Positions 7,858 to 17,325 are shown, numbered from the stretch's first letter. The stretch: 64,000 nt of DNA from Variovorax paradoxus (GCF_030811855.1 NZ_JAUSRN010000018.1:55458-119457), one strand, 5' to 3'. Program-made: numbers and translations. The notes: generated by a model not told the origin, from the letters alone.

Positions 7858-9609
7858 TCAGTGTGAATGACGGGGAACGGCGGAGCCTCTGCAGCCCACC
7901 AGAAAGTCGAAGTCGCAGCCTTCATCGGCCTGCAGCACGTGGTTGACGTAGAGCTTCTGATAGCCGCCGCCGCGCGTGCTCATCGGCTGCGCATCGGTGC
8001 TGCTCAATGAAGCCAGGCGTGACGCCAATTCTTCGTCGCTGATGTCCAGGTGAAGCCGGCCCGCATCGCAGTCGAGCTCGATCCAGTCGCCGTCGCGTAC
8101 CGCGGCCAAAGGCCCGCCGTCCGCCGCTTCAGGAGCGACGTGCAGCACCACCGTGCCATAGGCCGTGCCGCTCATGCGCGCGTCCGAGATGCGCACCATG
8201 TCCTTCACGCCTTGGCGCAGCAACTTCGGTGGCAGCCCCATGTTGCCCACTTCGGCCATGCCGGGATAGCCCTTCGGGCCGCAGTTCTTGAGCACCATCA
8301 CCGAACTCGCATCGATCTCGAGCGATTCGTCGACGATGCGCTCCTTGTAGTGTTCCAGGTTCTCGAACACCACCGCGCGACCCCGGTGCTTCAGCAGCTC
8401 GGGCGAGGCCGCGGAGGGCTTGAGCACCGCGCCGCGCGGCGAGAGATTGCCGCGCAGGATGCGAATGCCGCCATCGGCGATCAACGGGTTGTCCAGGGGG
8501 CGGATCACCTCGTCGTTGAGGCTCGGCGCGTCGCGCACGTTGTCCCAGAGCGACTGGCCGTTGACGGTGAGCGCACCCGGGTGCGGCAAGAGACCGCTTT
8601 CACCCAGGCGGCGCAACACGGCTGGCAGGCCGCCCGCGTAGTAGAACTCCTCCATCAGGAATCGGCCTGAGGGCTGCAGATCGACGATGGTGGGCGTGTC
8701 GCTGCCGATGCGCGTCCAGTCTTCCAGCTCGAGATCGACTCCGATGCGACCCGCAATCGCCTTCAGGTGGATCACCGCATTGGTCGATCCGCCGATGGCG
8801 GCGTTGACGCGAATGGCGTTCTCGAAGGCCTCGCGCGTGAGGATCTTCGACAGCGTGAGCCCTTCCTTCGCCATCTCTACCGCGCGCATGCCCGACATCT
8901 GCGCAAGCACATAGCGCCGCGCGTCGACCGCCGGAATCGCGGCGTTGTGCGGCAGCGAAGTGCCCAGCGCCTCGGCCATGCAGGCCATGGTCGAGGCCGT
9001 ACCCATGGTGTTGCAGGTGCCCGCCGAGCGCGACATGCCGCCTTCGGCCGAGAGGAACTGATGCAGGTTGATCTCGCCGGCCTTGAGCGACTCGTGCAGC
9101 TGCCACACGGCCGTGCCCGAGCCGATGTTCTTGCCTTCGAGTTTGCCGTTGAGCATGGGCCCGCCCGTCACCACGATCGCCGGGATGTCGCAGCTTGCTG
9201 CGCCCATCAGCAGTGCGGGCGTGGTCTTGTCGCAGCCCGTCAGCAGCACCACCGCATCGACCGGGTTGCCGCGGATGGCTTCTTCCACGTCCATGCTCGC
9301 GAGATTGCGCGTAAGCATGGCCGTGGGCCGCAGGTTCGATTCGCCGTTGGAGAACACCGGAAACTCGACCGGAAAGCCGCCCGCTTCCGAGATGCCGCGC
9401 TTCACATGCTCGGCAATCTTGCGGAAGTGTGCGTTGCAGGGCGTGAGTTCCGACCATGTGTTGCAGATGCCGATGATCGGCCGGCCGTCGAACTCGTGGT
9501 CCGGTATGCCCTGGTTCTTCATCCAGCTGCGGTACATGAAGCCGTTCTTGTCGGCCGAGCCGAACCATTCGGTCGAGCGAAGCTTCTTCTTTGGGTTTTG
9601 GTCCGGCAT
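7858..9609 (-). CDS. L-arabonate dehydratase (IlvD/Edd family)
   Basis: 583 residues. The [2Fe-2S] ligands expected in the pentonate dehydratases are all present: C58 in TPCNAH, C126 in TGCDKT and C199 in AGTCNT, with the metal-site lysine K128. A late SDARMSGTAYG motif holds the catalytic serine. These positions are one residue offset from those I recall for the Rhizobium arabinonate dehydratase, a very close match. The reaction removes water from L-arabonate to give L-2-keto-3-deoxyarabonate. Related enzymes also take D-fuconate or D-galactonate, so galactonate activity is possible. It lies between the YjfF-like permease (39 bases upstream) and the keto-deoxy-arabonate dehydratase (6 bases downstream). 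Confidence 0.92.
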   Translation of the reverse strand: MPDQNPKKKLRSTEWFGSADKNGFMYRSWMKNQGIPDHEFDGRPIIGICNTWSELTPCNAHFRKIAEHVKRGISEAGGFPVEFPVFSNGESNLRPTAMLTRNLASMDVEEAIRGNPVDAVVLLTGCDKTTPALLMGAASCDIPAIVVTGGPMLNGKLEGKNIGSGTAVWQLHESLKAGEINLHQFLSAEGGMSRSAGTCNTMGTASTMACMAEALGTSLPHNAAIPAVDARRYVLAQMSGMRAVEMAKEGLTLSKILTREAFENAIRVNAAIGGSTNAVIHLKAIAGRIGVDLELEDWTRIGSDTPTIVDLQPSGRFLMEEFYYAGGLPAVLRRLGESGLLPHPGALTVNGQSLWDNVRDAPSLNDEVIRPLDNPLIADGGIRILRGNLSPRGAVLKPSAASPELLKHRGRAVVFENLEHYKERIVDESLEIDASSVMVLKNCGPKGYPGMAEVGNMGLPPKLLRQGVKDMVRISDARMSGTAYGTVVLHVAPEAADGGPLAAVRDGDWIELDCDAGRLHLDISDEELASRLASLSSTDAQPMSTRGGGYQKLYVNHVLQADEGCDFDFLVGCRGSAVPRHSH

Positions 9610-9648
9610 GCGGAAGGTTCCTGAAGGCGAGAGAAAAAGAAAAAAGCG

Positions 9649-10680
9649 TCAGCGCCGCGGCGCACGCGAAGTAAAGAAGCGCTGCAGCAGGCAGAACACG
9701 AAGAGCAGCGCACCCACCACGATGCGGGTCCACCACGAGCTCAGCGTGCCGTCGAAGGAAATCAGCGTCTGGATGATCCCGAGCATCAACACACCGAAGA
9801 GCGTGCCCGCCACATAGCCCACGCCGCCCGTGAGCAGCGTGCCGCCGATCACCACTGCCGCAATGGCATCGAGCTCCAACCCCAGCGCATGCAGTCCGTA
9901 GCCCGACAGCATGTAGAAAGTGAAGATCACGCCCGCCAGCGCCGAGCAGAAGCCCGACAGCGTGTAGACGCCGACGAGCGTTGAGCGCACCGGCAGGCCC
10001 ATCAGCATGGCCGAATGCTCGCTGCCGCCAATGGCGTACACGGTGCGTCCGAAAGGCGTGCAATGCGCAATGAACACCGCCGCCAGCAGCACCGCGATGG
10101 CGATCACCGCGCTGATCGAGAGCGAAGCCTCGCCCCACACCGGAATGCGGATCTGCGAAACCTCGGCATAGAACGCGTTGGTAATGCTGATCGAATCGAT
10201 GCTGATCAGATAGCAGAGCCCGCGCGCCAGGAACATGCCTGCCAGCGTGACGATGAAGGGCTGCAGCCTGAACCGCTCGATGAGCAGGCCCATGAACGCG
10301 CCGAAGGCCGTTCCCATGACCAGAACCAGCGGAATCACCACCGCGGGGCTCCAGCCGTGCTTCTCGACCAGCGAGGCCGAGACCATCGTGGTGAGCGCAA
10401 TCACAGAGCCCACCGAGAGATCGATCCCGCCTGAAAGAATCACGAAGGTCATGCCCACGGCAACGACGATCAGGAACGCGTTGTCGATCAGCAGGTTGAG
10501 GAACACCTGCGCCGAGAAGAAGCCGTCGTAGAACACCGAGCCCAGCGTGGCCATCAGCACGAACAGCGAGATGGTCGCCGTGAGCGGCAAGTACTTCGGA
10601 TTGAGCCCCGTCTTGCCCCCTCTCCCACGCGCGGGAGAGGGTTGGGGTGAGGGTACAGCCGTCTCGATCACCGCGCTCAT
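9649..10680 (-). CDS. Sugar ABC transporter permease, YjfF-like
   Basis: 343 residues from the ATG at 10680, chosen because GGAGG lies just upstream (CACGGAGGTTACCCA); a longer reading to 10761 has no such site. It is an RbsC/AraH-class inner-membrane permease with about nine hydrophobic segments and the family loop SGGIDLSVGSV; the closest match I know is YjfF of the galactofuranose importer. It pairs with the YtfT-like permease encoded upstream. Oddly, residues about 9-20 (SPQPSPARGRGG) are encoded by a palindromic dispersed repeat (10618-10641), so the cytoplasmic N-terminus has been altered by a repeat. Belongs to the sugar operon. Confidence 0.88.
   Translation of the reverse strand: MSAVIETAVPSPQPSPARGRGGKTGLNPKYLPLTATISLFVLMATLGSVFYDGFFSAQVFLNLLIDNAFLIVVAVGMTFVILSGGIDLSVGSVIALTTMVSASLVEKHGWSPAVVIPLVLVMGTAFGAFMGLLIERFRLQPFIVTLAGMFLARGLCYLISIDSISITNAFYAEVSQIRIPVWGEASLSISAVIAIAVLLAAVFIAHCTPFGRTVYAIGGSEHSAMLMGLPVRSTLVGVYTLSGFCSALAGVIFTFYMLSGYGLHALGLELDAIAAVVIGGTLLTGGVGYVAGTLFGVLMLGIIQTLISFDGTLSSWWTRIVVGALLFVFCLLQRFFTSRAPRR
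10618..10641. repeat. REP-like palindrome inside the yjfF-like gene
   Basis: Perfect 9-bp stem CCCTCTCCC / GGGAGAGGG around ACGCGC, flanked by GGGTTGGGGTGAGGGT on the right. The same layout (palindrome followed by GGTTGGGATGGGGG) occurs at 11798-11826, so this is a member of a dispersed family. Here it is translated near the N-terminus of the permease. Confidence 0.65.
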
Positions 10681-10741
10681 TGGGTAACCTCCGTGCTGCG
10701 CACTGCGGTGCGAGCCCCCTTCGGAACGGCCGGGCGGGGGC

Positions 10742-11776
10742 TCATGAACTTGCTCCCTCATGCACAGGCCGCTGAACCAGCGCCCGCACCTCGGCCCTGA
10801 ATTCCGGCGACTGCAACAGCATCACCGCGAACACCACCACGGCCTTCACGACAAGATTGATCTCCGGCGGCACACCGAGCGAGTAGATGGCGTAGGTCAG
10901 CGTCTGGATGATCAGCGCGCCGATCACGCTGCCCATGAGGCTGAAGCGCCCACCCGTGAGCGCTGTGCCGCCCAGCGTCACCGCCAGGATCGCGTCGAGT
11001 TCGAGCAGTTGGCCCGCGTTATTACCGTCCGCACTCTTGACGTTGGAGCTGATCAAGAGGCCTGCGATGCCCGCGCACACGCCGCAAAACGCATACGCGC
11101 CGACGATGAGCCGCCGCGCCTGCACGCCCGCCACACGCGCAGCCGTCGGGTTGATGCCCACCGCCTGAATGAACAGGCCGAGCGCCGTGCGCGTGATCGC
11201 CAGGTACAACAGCACGAAGACCGCCGCCACGATGAACAGCGAGAACGGCAACCCCAGCAGATAGCCGCTGCCCAGGAAGAAGAAGGGCTTGTAGTAAATC
11301 GTGATGATCTGCCCGTCCGCAATGAGCTGCGCAATGCCGCGGCCCGCCACCATGAGGATCAGCGTCGCGATGATCGGCTGCATGCCGACCTTGGCGACCA
11401 ACATGCCGTTCCAGAGGCCGCACAAAAGCGCAATGCCCAAGGCCGCCACGATGGCCAGCCACATCGGAAAGCGGCTCACGTCGCTCGCCACGGAGCCGCC
11501 AATCATCCAGGCGGCCAGGGCCGCAGCAATGGCCACCACCGCGCCTACCGAAATGTCGATGCCGCGAGTGGCAATGACGAGCGTCATTCCGAGCGACACG
11601 AGCACCAGCGGCGCTGCGCGATTGACGATGTCGATCAAGCTGCCGTAGAGATGGCCGTCGCGCCATTCGAGGTGCAGGAAGCTGGCGTTGAATGCGGTAT
11701 TGACTGCGAGTAGCAGCAGCAATGTGACGATGGGCCACGCGAGGCGGTGGCTCATGAAGGAGGAGAGACGCGTCAT
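10742..11776 (-). CDS. Sugar ABC transporter permease, YtfT-like
   Basis: 344 residues; ATG at 11776. RbsC/AraH-class inner-membrane permease: an N-terminal hydrophobic segment (about 12-30), several further segments, and the conserved loop TRGIDISVGAV near residue 70. The C-terminal part includes LGGTALTGGRFS, the usual coupling region near the last segments. It should form the channel with the YjfF-like permease and be energised by the double ATPase encoded upstream, fed by the YtfQ-like binding protein. Galactofuranose or a furanose pentose is the expected cargo by homology. It is separated from the ATPase gene by 145 bases holding two palindromic repeats, the largest gap inside the operon. 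Confidence 0.88.
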   Translation of the reverse strand: MTRLSSFMSHRLAWPIVTLLLLLAVNTAFNASFLHLEWRDGHLYGSLIDIVNRAAPLVLVSLGMTLVIATRGIDISVGAVVAIAAALAAWMIGGSVASDVSRFPMWLAIVAALGIALLCGLWNGMLVAKVGMQPIIATLILMVAGRGIAQLIADGQIITIYYKPFFFLGSGYLLGLPFSLFIVAAVFVLLYLAITRTALGLFIQAVGINPTAARVAGVQARRLIVGAYAFCGVCAGIAGLLISSNVKSADGNNAGQLLELDAILAVTLGGTALTGGRFSLMGSVIGALIIQTLTYAIYSLGVPPEINLVVKAVVVFAVMLLQSPEFRAEVRALVQRPVHEGASS

Positions 11777-11797
11777 GTGTTCTGCCTTGCTCCTTCC

Positions 11798-11898
11798 CCT
11801 TCCGGGGGAAGGTTGGGATGGGGGCAGACGGCGCTTGCGATGGGGCCGCGCTCAATGGAAGGCCGTCGTGCCCCCACCCCTGCCCTCCCCCGGGAGGG
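11798..11898. repeat. Pair of REP-like palindromes in inverted orientation
   Basis: Two palindromes fill the gap between the ytfR- and ytfT-like genes: CCTTCC-GGG-GGAAGG at 11798-11812 followed by GGTTGGGATGGGGGC, and CCCTCCC-CC-GGGAGGG at 11883-11898 preceded by the reverse arrangement (GTGCCCCCACCCCTGC). The head-to-head pairing resembles BIME elements. In the transcript it would give stable hairpins between cistrons. Confidence 0.65.
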
Positions 11899-11921
11899 GA
11901 GGGAGAAAAACAAAGAGATCT

Positions 11922-13442
11922 TCATGCTGCGGCAATCATTTCGTACACCTCGTCTTCGGTCGCGCCGCCCGGCAGCTCGCCCACCTTCTTGCGATCGCGC
12001 AGCACCACGATGCGGTGCGCCACGCGCACCACCTCGCTGATTTCGGAAGAAATGAAAATCACCGCCATGCCCGCGCGTGCAAGCCGCAATATCTCTTCCA
12101 TGATTTCCTGCTTGGCCGCCACGTCGATGCCGCGCGTGGGCTCGTCAAGGATCAAGAGGCGCGGCTCGGTCGCGAGCCAGCGCGCGATCATGGCCTTCTG
12201 CTGATTGCCGCCCGAGAGCAGGCCAATGGGTGTTTCCACGCTCGCGGTCTTGATGCCCAGAGACGCGACAAAACGCTCGGCCATCGCGGTCTGCTCGGCG
12301 TGCGAGAGAAATTTCCGCGTGCCGAGACGCGCCTGCAGCGCGAGTGCAATGTTCTCGCGCACCGACAGTTCGGCCACGATGCCGTCGGTCTTGCGCTCTT
12401 CGGGGCACAGCGCCAGCCCTTCGCGAATGGCGTCGGCGGGGTTCGAGAAGCTGACCGAACGGCCGTCGATCTTGAGCACGCCGCGGTCGGGCGTTTCGAG
12501 CCCGAACAGCAGGCGCGCAAGCTCCGTGCGGCCAGCCCCGAGCAGGCCCGCGATGCCCACGACCTCGCCGGCGCGCACGCGCAGATCCGTTGCCTGCAAC
12601 TGCCCCGCCTGCCCCAGGCCCTCGGCCTGCAGCAATGCTTGCGCCGCTTCATCGAGCGCTGGCAGCGCAGCAGGCCGCGCCGACTGGGCCGCGAGTTCGC
12701 GCCCCAGCATTGCCGCGATCAGCGCCTGCGGGCCAAGTTCCGCGGCACGCCACTCGCCCACCCAGTTGCCGTTGCGCAGCACCGTGATGCGATCGGATAT
12801 GGCATACATCTGATTGAGAAAGTGCGTGACGAAGACGATGGCAAGCCCTTCGCCGCGCAGGCGCCTCAGCACCTCGAACAGCTTCTCGACCTCATCGTCG
12901 TCCAGGCTCGAGGTCGGTTCGTCCAGGATCAGCACCTTCGACGACACGCCAAGCGCGCGCGCAATCGCCACCATCTGCTGCACCGCCACCGAGTAGCTCG
13001 ACAGCAGCCGCGTCACGTCGATGTCCAGGCCAATGCGCGCCAGCAGTTCCTCGGCCCGGCGGTTGACCGCCGCCCAGTCGATGCGAAAACCCTGCGCAGC
13101 GCCGCAGCGCGGATAGCGGCCCGCAAATACGTTCTCGGCCACCGAGAGGTTCGGGCAGAGGTTGACCTCCTGGTACACCGTGCTGATGCCGAGCTTCTGC
13201 GCTTCGAGCGGTGAAGCTGGATGAATGGCTTGTCCGTCCAGCCACGTCTCTCCGCCGCTCGACGGCAGCACGCCCGTGAGCACCTTGATCAGCGTCGACT
13301 TGCCCGCGCCGTTCTGCCCCATGAGCGCGTGGATCTCGCCCGGGTAGAGCCGCAACTGCACGTCGCGCAGCACCGGAATGCCGCCGAACTGCTTGTGGAT
13401 GCCCCGCAGTTCGAGCACGGGGCTGATGCTGCTCTGGCTCAT
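11922..13442 (-). CDS. Sugar ABC transporter double ATPase, YtfR-like
   Basis: 506 residues with two ABC domains, the arrangement of monosaccharide importers (RbsA/AraG/YtfR). Domain 1 has Walker A GQNGAGKST (about 42-50) and Walker B LILDEPTSSLD; domain 2 has the degenerate Walker A GLLGAGRTE, the signature LSGGNQQKA and Walker B LILDEPTRGID. It should power the YtfT/YjfF permease pair on the cytoplasmic face. In the first domain the signature region reads SSYSVAVQQMVAIARAL rather than LSGGQ, common in this subfamily. It starts 4 bases after the GguB-like permease stop, so the two transporter sets are encoded as one transcript. Confidence 0.9.
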   Translation of the reverse strand: MSQSSISPVLELRGIHKQFGGIPVLRDVQLRLYPGEIHALMGQNGAGKSTLIKVLTGVLPSSGGETWLDGQAIHPASPLEAQKLGISTVYQEVNLCPNLSVAENVFAGRYPRCGAAQGFRIDWAAVNRRAEELLARIGLDIDVTRLLSSYSVAVQQMVAIARALGVSSKVLILDEPTSSLDDDEVEKLFEVLRRLRGEGLAIVFVTHFLNQMYAISDRITVLRNGNWVGEWRAAELGPQALIAAMLGRELAAQSARPAALPALDEAAQALLQAEGLGQAGQLQATDLRVRAGEVVGIAGLLGAGRTELARLLFGLETPDRGVLKIDGRSVSFSNPADAIREGLALCPEERKTDGIVAELSVRENIALALQARLGTRKFLSHAEQTAMAERFVASLGIKTASVETPIGLLSGGNQQKAMIARWLATEPRLLILDEPTRGIDVAAKQEIMEEILRLARAGMAVIFISSEISEVVRVAHRIVVLRDRKKVGELPGGATEDEVYEMIAAA

Positions 13443-13446
13443 GCGC

Positions 13447-14673
13447 TTACTTGTTCTTGTTGTAGACGTCGATGAACACCGCGGCCAGCAGCACCAGGCC
13501 CTTGATGACCTGCTGGTAGTCGATGCCGATGCCCAGAATCGACATGCCGTTGTTCATCACGCCCATGATGAAGGCGCCGATCACCGCGCCCATCACCCGG
13601 CCCACGCCGCCCGAAGCCGAGGCTCCACCGATGAAGCAGGCCGCGATCACGTCGAGCTCGAAACCGAGGCCTGCCTTGGGGGTGGCCGTGTTGAGCCGCG
13701 CCGCGAACACCAGGCCTGCGAGCGCGGCCAGCGCGCCCATGTTGACGAAGGTGAGGAATGCCAGCCGCTGCGTCTTCACGCCCGACAGCCGCGCCGCCTT
13801 CTCGTTGCCACCCAGTGCATAGATGCGCCGGCCGATGGTGGTACGGTTGGTAACGAAGTCGTACACCACGATCAGCACCGCCATCACGATCAACACGTTG
13901 GGCAGGCCCTTGTAGGTCGAGAGCAGGTAGCTGAAGAAAAGGATGATGCCCGCGAAGAACAGGTTCTTCACCAGGAAGAACGCATAGGGCTCCGTTTCCA
14001 TGCCGTGCGCCGCGAGCTTGGCCCGGCCGCGCAGCTTGAAGAACACCAGCGCCGCCGCGGCCAGCGCACCCACCACCAGCGAGGTGATGCGTAGCCCACC
14101 GGCATCGAGGCCGCCCAGCGGGTCGGGAATGAAGCCCGAGCTCAGCCGCTGGAACTCGACCGGGAACGGCCCGACCGACTGCCCCGCCAGCAGCGCCAGC
14201 GTGAGCCCCTTGAACACCAGCATGCCCGCGAGCGTGACGATGAACGACGGAATCTTTCGGAACGCGACGAACCAGCCCTGCGCAGCGCCGATGACCGCAC
14301 CCGCCGCAATGCTGATGATGGCCGTGGGCACGAAATGCCATTCGTACTCGACCATCAGCACCGCCGCCAGCGCGCCGATGAAGCCGCAGACCGAGCCGAC
14401 GGACAGGTCGATGTGGCCCGCCACGATCACCAGCAGCATGCCCAGCGCCATGATGACGACGTAGCTGTTCTGCAGCAGCAGGTTGGTGAGGTTCAGGGGC
14501 CGCAGCAGCGTGCCGTCGGTCAGCACCTGGAACAGCACCATGATCGCGACGAGCGAGATCAGCATGCCGTATTCGCGCAGGTTGTTCTTCAGGAAGCCGG
14601 CATGCAGCTTGGGGCCAGTCTCTGCGATGGGGGCGGCGGCGTTCACCGCCGCGTTGACTTCAGGCTGCGACAT
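13447..14673 (-). CDS. gguB: Multiple sugar ABC transporter permease, GguB/MmsB type
   Basis: 408 residues, long for the class because of an inserted central segment (about residues 175-260), as in GguB/XylH. Inner-membrane channel with about eleven hydrophobic stretches; the family loop VAGHIDLSVGSV lies near residue 85 and GGASASGGVGRVMG near the end. It partners the double ATPase encoded just upstream, whose reading frame it overlaps by 14 bases (translational coupling), and the ChvE-type binding protein. Expected cargo: L-arabinose, D-galactose, D-glucose or D-xylose, by analogy with Agrobacterium ChvE-GguAB. Confidence 0.9.
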   Translation of the reverse strand: MSQPEVNAAVNAAAPIAETGPKLHAGFLKNNLREYGMLISLVAIMVLFQVLTDGTLLRPLNLTNLLLQNSYVVIMALGMLLVIVAGHIDLSVGSVCGFIGALAAVLMVEYEWHFVPTAIISIAAGAVIGAAQGWFVAFRKIPSFIVTLAGMLVFKGLTLALLAGQSVGPFPVEFQRLSSGFIPDPLGGLDAGGLRITSLVVGALAAAALVFFKLRGRAKLAAHGMETEPYAFFLVKNLFFAGIILFFSYLLSTYKGLPNVLIVMAVLIVVYDFVTNRTTIGRRIYALGGNEKAARLSGVKTQRLAFLTFVNMGALAALAGLVFAARLNTATPKAGLGFELDVIAACFIGGASASGGVGRVMGAVIGAFIMGVMNNGMSILGIGIDYQQVIKGLVLLAAVFIDVYNKNK

Positions 14674-16216
14674 GGACGGAACTCCCTGCGCTCACGATGG
14701 CGTGCATGATGCGTTCCTGCGAAGCCTCTGCCGCCGTAAATTCGGCCACGAAGCGGCCCTCGTTCATCACGTAGATGCGGTCGCACATACCGAGCAGTTC
14801 CGGCAGTTCGGAAGAAATCATGAGAATGCCTTTGCCCTCGCTCGCAAGCTGGTCGATGATGGTGTAAATCTCGTACTTGGCGCCCACGTCGATGCCCCGC
14901 GTGGGTTCGTCAAGAATCAATAGTTCGGGCTTGGTGAAGAGCCATTTGCTGAGCACCACCTTCTGCTGGTTGCCACCCGAGAGGTTGACCACCAGCTGTT
15001 CCACGCCCGAAGAGCGAATGTTGAGTGCCTTGCGGTAATCGACCGCGACCTTGAATTCGCGCGCGTCGTCGATCACCATGGCGTTGGAAACCGCCTCCAG
15101 GTTGGCCAGGCTCACGTTCTTGCGAATGTCTTCCTCGAGTACCAATCCCAGGCCCTTGCGGTCTTCAGTGACGTAGGCAATGCCATGGTCGATGGCCTTG
15201 CGCACCGTGCTCACGTCCACCGGCTGGCCGTGCATCAGCACCGTGCCGCTGATGCGCTGGCCGTAGGACTTGCCGAACACGCTCATCGCGAGTTCGGTGC
15301 GCCCCGCACCCATGAGGCCCGCGATGCCGACGATCTCGCCTTGGCGCACATGCAGATTCACGCCCTTGATCTGCTCGCGATCGGCATGCAGCGCATGGTG
15401 CACGCGCCAGTCGCGCACCTCGAACACCGTCTCGCCGATCTTCGGATGGCGCTGCGGATAGCGGTGTGCCATGTCGCGGCCGACCATCCCGCGGATGATG
15501 CGGTCTTCGCTGATCGGCTGGCCGCGGCAGTCCATCGTCTCGACCGTGGCGCCATCGCGCAGCACGGTGATCGAGTCGGCCACCTTGGCAATTTCGTTGA
15601 GCTTGTGCGAGATCAGGATCGACGCAATGCCCTGCCGCTTCAGTTCGAGCAAGAGCATCAGCAATGCGTCGCTGTCGTTCTCGTTGAGGCTGGCGGTGGG
15701 CTCGTCCAGGATCAGCAGCTTGACTTCCTTTGCCAGCGCCTTGGCAATCTCGACCAGCTGCTGCTTGCCCACGCCCAAATCGGTCACCAGCGTGGTGGGC
15801 GGCTCCTTGAGGCCCACCTTGGCCAGCAGGTCGCGGGTCTTCGCATAGGCGGCAAACCAGTCGATCACGCCGCCGCGTGCAATCTCGTTGCCGAGAAAGA
15901 TGTTCTCGGCAATGGACAGCAGCGGCACCAGCGCCAGCTCCTGGTGGATGATGATGATGCCGAGCTTCTCGCTGTCGGCAATGCTCCTGAAGCGGCGCAG
16001 CTCGCCCTCGAAGTGGATCTCCCCGGTGTACGAGTCGCACGGGTAGACGCCGCTCAGCACCTTCATGAGCGTCGACTTGCCCGCGCCGTTCTCGCCAACC
16101 ACCGCATGGATTTCCCCTGCGCGCACCGCCAGGTTGACGTCACTCAGCGCTTTCACGCCGGGAAACGTCTTGGTGATGCCGCGCATCTCCAGGATGCGTG
16201 GATCCGCTGCCGCCAT
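14660..16216 (-). CDS. gguA: Multiple sugar ABC transporter double ATPase, GguA/MmsA type
   Basis: 518 residues from the ATG at 16216, 8 bases after the chvE-like stop. A GTG at 16228 that overlaps that stop is an alternative. Two ABC domains: the first with Walker A GENGAGKST and LLILDEPTASLNE, the second with GLMGAGRTE, signature LSGGNQQKV and LLILDEPTRGID. This is the energising subunit for the GguB-like permease. The first-domain signature is LGVGKQQLVEIAKAL, a known variant in this subfamily. Gene order chvE-gguA-gguB matches the Agrobacterium operon. Confidence 0.92.
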   Translation of the reverse strand: MAAADPRILEMRGITKTFPGVKALSDVNLAVRAGEIHAVVGENGAGKSTLMKVLSGVYPCDSYTGEIHFEGELRRFRSIADSEKLGIIIIHQELALVPLLSIAENIFLGNEIARGGVIDWFAAYAKTRDLLAKVGLKEPPTTLVTDLGVGKQQLVEIAKALAKEVKLLILDEPTASLNENDSDALLMLLLELKRQGIASILISHKLNEIAKVADSITVLRDGATVETMDCRGQPISEDRIIRGMVGRDMAHRYPQRHPKIGETVFEVRDWRVHHALHADREQIKGVNLHVRQGEIVGIAGLMGAGRTELAMSVFGKSYGQRISGTVLMHGQPVDVSTVRKAIDHGIAYVTEDRKGLGLVLEEDIRKNVSLANLEAVSNAMVIDDAREFKVAVDYRKALNIRSSGVEQLVVNLSGGNQQKVVLSKWLFTKPELLILDEPTRGIDVGAKYEIYTIIDQLASEGKGILMISSELPELLGMCDRIYVMNEGRFVAEFTAAEASQERIMHAIVSAGSSVHVAA

Positions 16217-16224
16217 TGCAATAC

Positions 16225-17295
16225 TCACTTGACCTGGCTTTCCTTGTAGTAGCCGCTGTCGACCAGCACTTGCTTCCAATTGCCGCCGTCCACGCTCACG
16301 GGCTTGAGCAGGTACGAAGGCACCACCTTGATGCCGTTGTTGTAGGTCTTGGTGTCGTTCACCTCGGGCGTCTTGCCCGACAGCATCGCGTCGGCCATCG
16401 CCACAGTGACCTTGGCCAGTTCACGCGTGTCCTTGAACACGGTCGAGGTCTGTTCCTTGCGCAGGATCGACTTGACCGAAGGGATCTCCGCGTCCTGGCC
16501 CGATACCACCGGCATCGGCTGCGAAGCCGAGCCATAGCCCACGCCCTTGAGCGACGACAGGATGCCGATCGACAGGCCGTCGTACGGCGACAGCACTGCG
16601 TCGACGCGGTCCTTGGTGTAGTAGGCCGACAGCAGGTTGTCCATGCGGGCCTGTGCCACCGCGCCGTCCCAGCGCAGCGTGCCGACCTTGTCCATGCCCA
16701 TCTGCTTGCTGCGCACCACCAGCTTGCCGCTCTTGATGTACGGGTCCAGCACCGACATGGCGCCGTTGTAGAAGAAGAAGGCGTTGTTGTCGTCAGGCGA
16801 GCCGCCGAACAGCTCGATGTTGAACGGGCCCTTGCCGTTCTTGAGGCCAAGCGCGGCCTCGATCGACTGCGCCTGCAGCACGCCGACCTGGAAGTTGTCG
16901 AAGGTGGCGTAGTAGTCGACGTTCTTCGAGCCCTTGATGAGGCGGTCGTACGCGATGACCTTCACGCCCTTGTCGGCGGCCTTCTGCAGCACGTCGGACA
17001 GCGTGGTGCCATCGATGGCTGCGATGACCAGCACCTTCGAGCCCTTGGTGACCATGTTTTCGATCTGCGCGAGCTGGTTCGGAATGTCGTCGTCGGCGTA
17101 TTGCAGGTCGGTCTTGTAGCCCTTCTCCTTGAAGTACTTGACCATGTTGGCGCCGTCGGCGATCCAGCGCGCCGACGACTTGGTGGGCATCGAAATGGCG
17201 ATCAGGCCCTTGTCCTGCGCGTGCGCGAGCGGCGCGATGCCGACGATGACCAGTGCGATGCCTGCGAGCGAGGCCTTGAGGAAATTGCGTTTCAT
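16225..17295 (-). CDS. chvE: ChvE-type multiple-sugar-binding periplasmic protein
   Basis: 356 residues. Signal peptide 1-26 (MKRNFLKASL through APLAHA) with a standard AXA cleavage site, then a type I periplasmic binding fold: ISMPTKSSARWI, GSKVLVIAAIDGTTL, IAYDRLIKGS and VSGQDAEIPSVKSI. The last segments are characteristic of ChvE/XylF/GguC-linked sugar receptors. It should bind aldoses (arabinose, galactose, glucose, xylose) in the pyranose form and deliver them to GguAB. In plant-associated bacteria ChvE also signals to chemoreceptors or two-component sensors; none is seen in this window. It follows the YtfQ-like receptor gene by 30 bases. Confidence 0.92.
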   Translation of the reverse strand: MKRNFLKASLAGIALVIVGIAPLAHAQDKGLIAISMPTKSSARWIADGANMVKYFKEKGYKTDLQYADDDIPNQLAQIENMVTKGSKVLVIAAIDGTTLSDVLQKAADKGVKVIAYDRLIKGSKNVDYYATFDNFQVGVLQAQSIEAALGLKNGKGPFNIELFGGSPDDNNAFFFYNGAMSVLDPYIKSGKLVVRSKQMGMDKVGTLRWDGAVAQARMDNLLSAYYTKDRVDAVLSPYDGLSIGILSSLKGVGYGSASQPMPVVSGQDAEIPSVKSILRKEQTSTVFKDTRELAKVTVAMADAMLSGKTPEVNDTKTYNNGIKVVPSYLLKPVSVDGGNWKQVLVDSGYYKESQVK

Positions 17296-17325
17296 GGTGC
17301 GATCCGTTGTTTCAATGGAGAGAGC

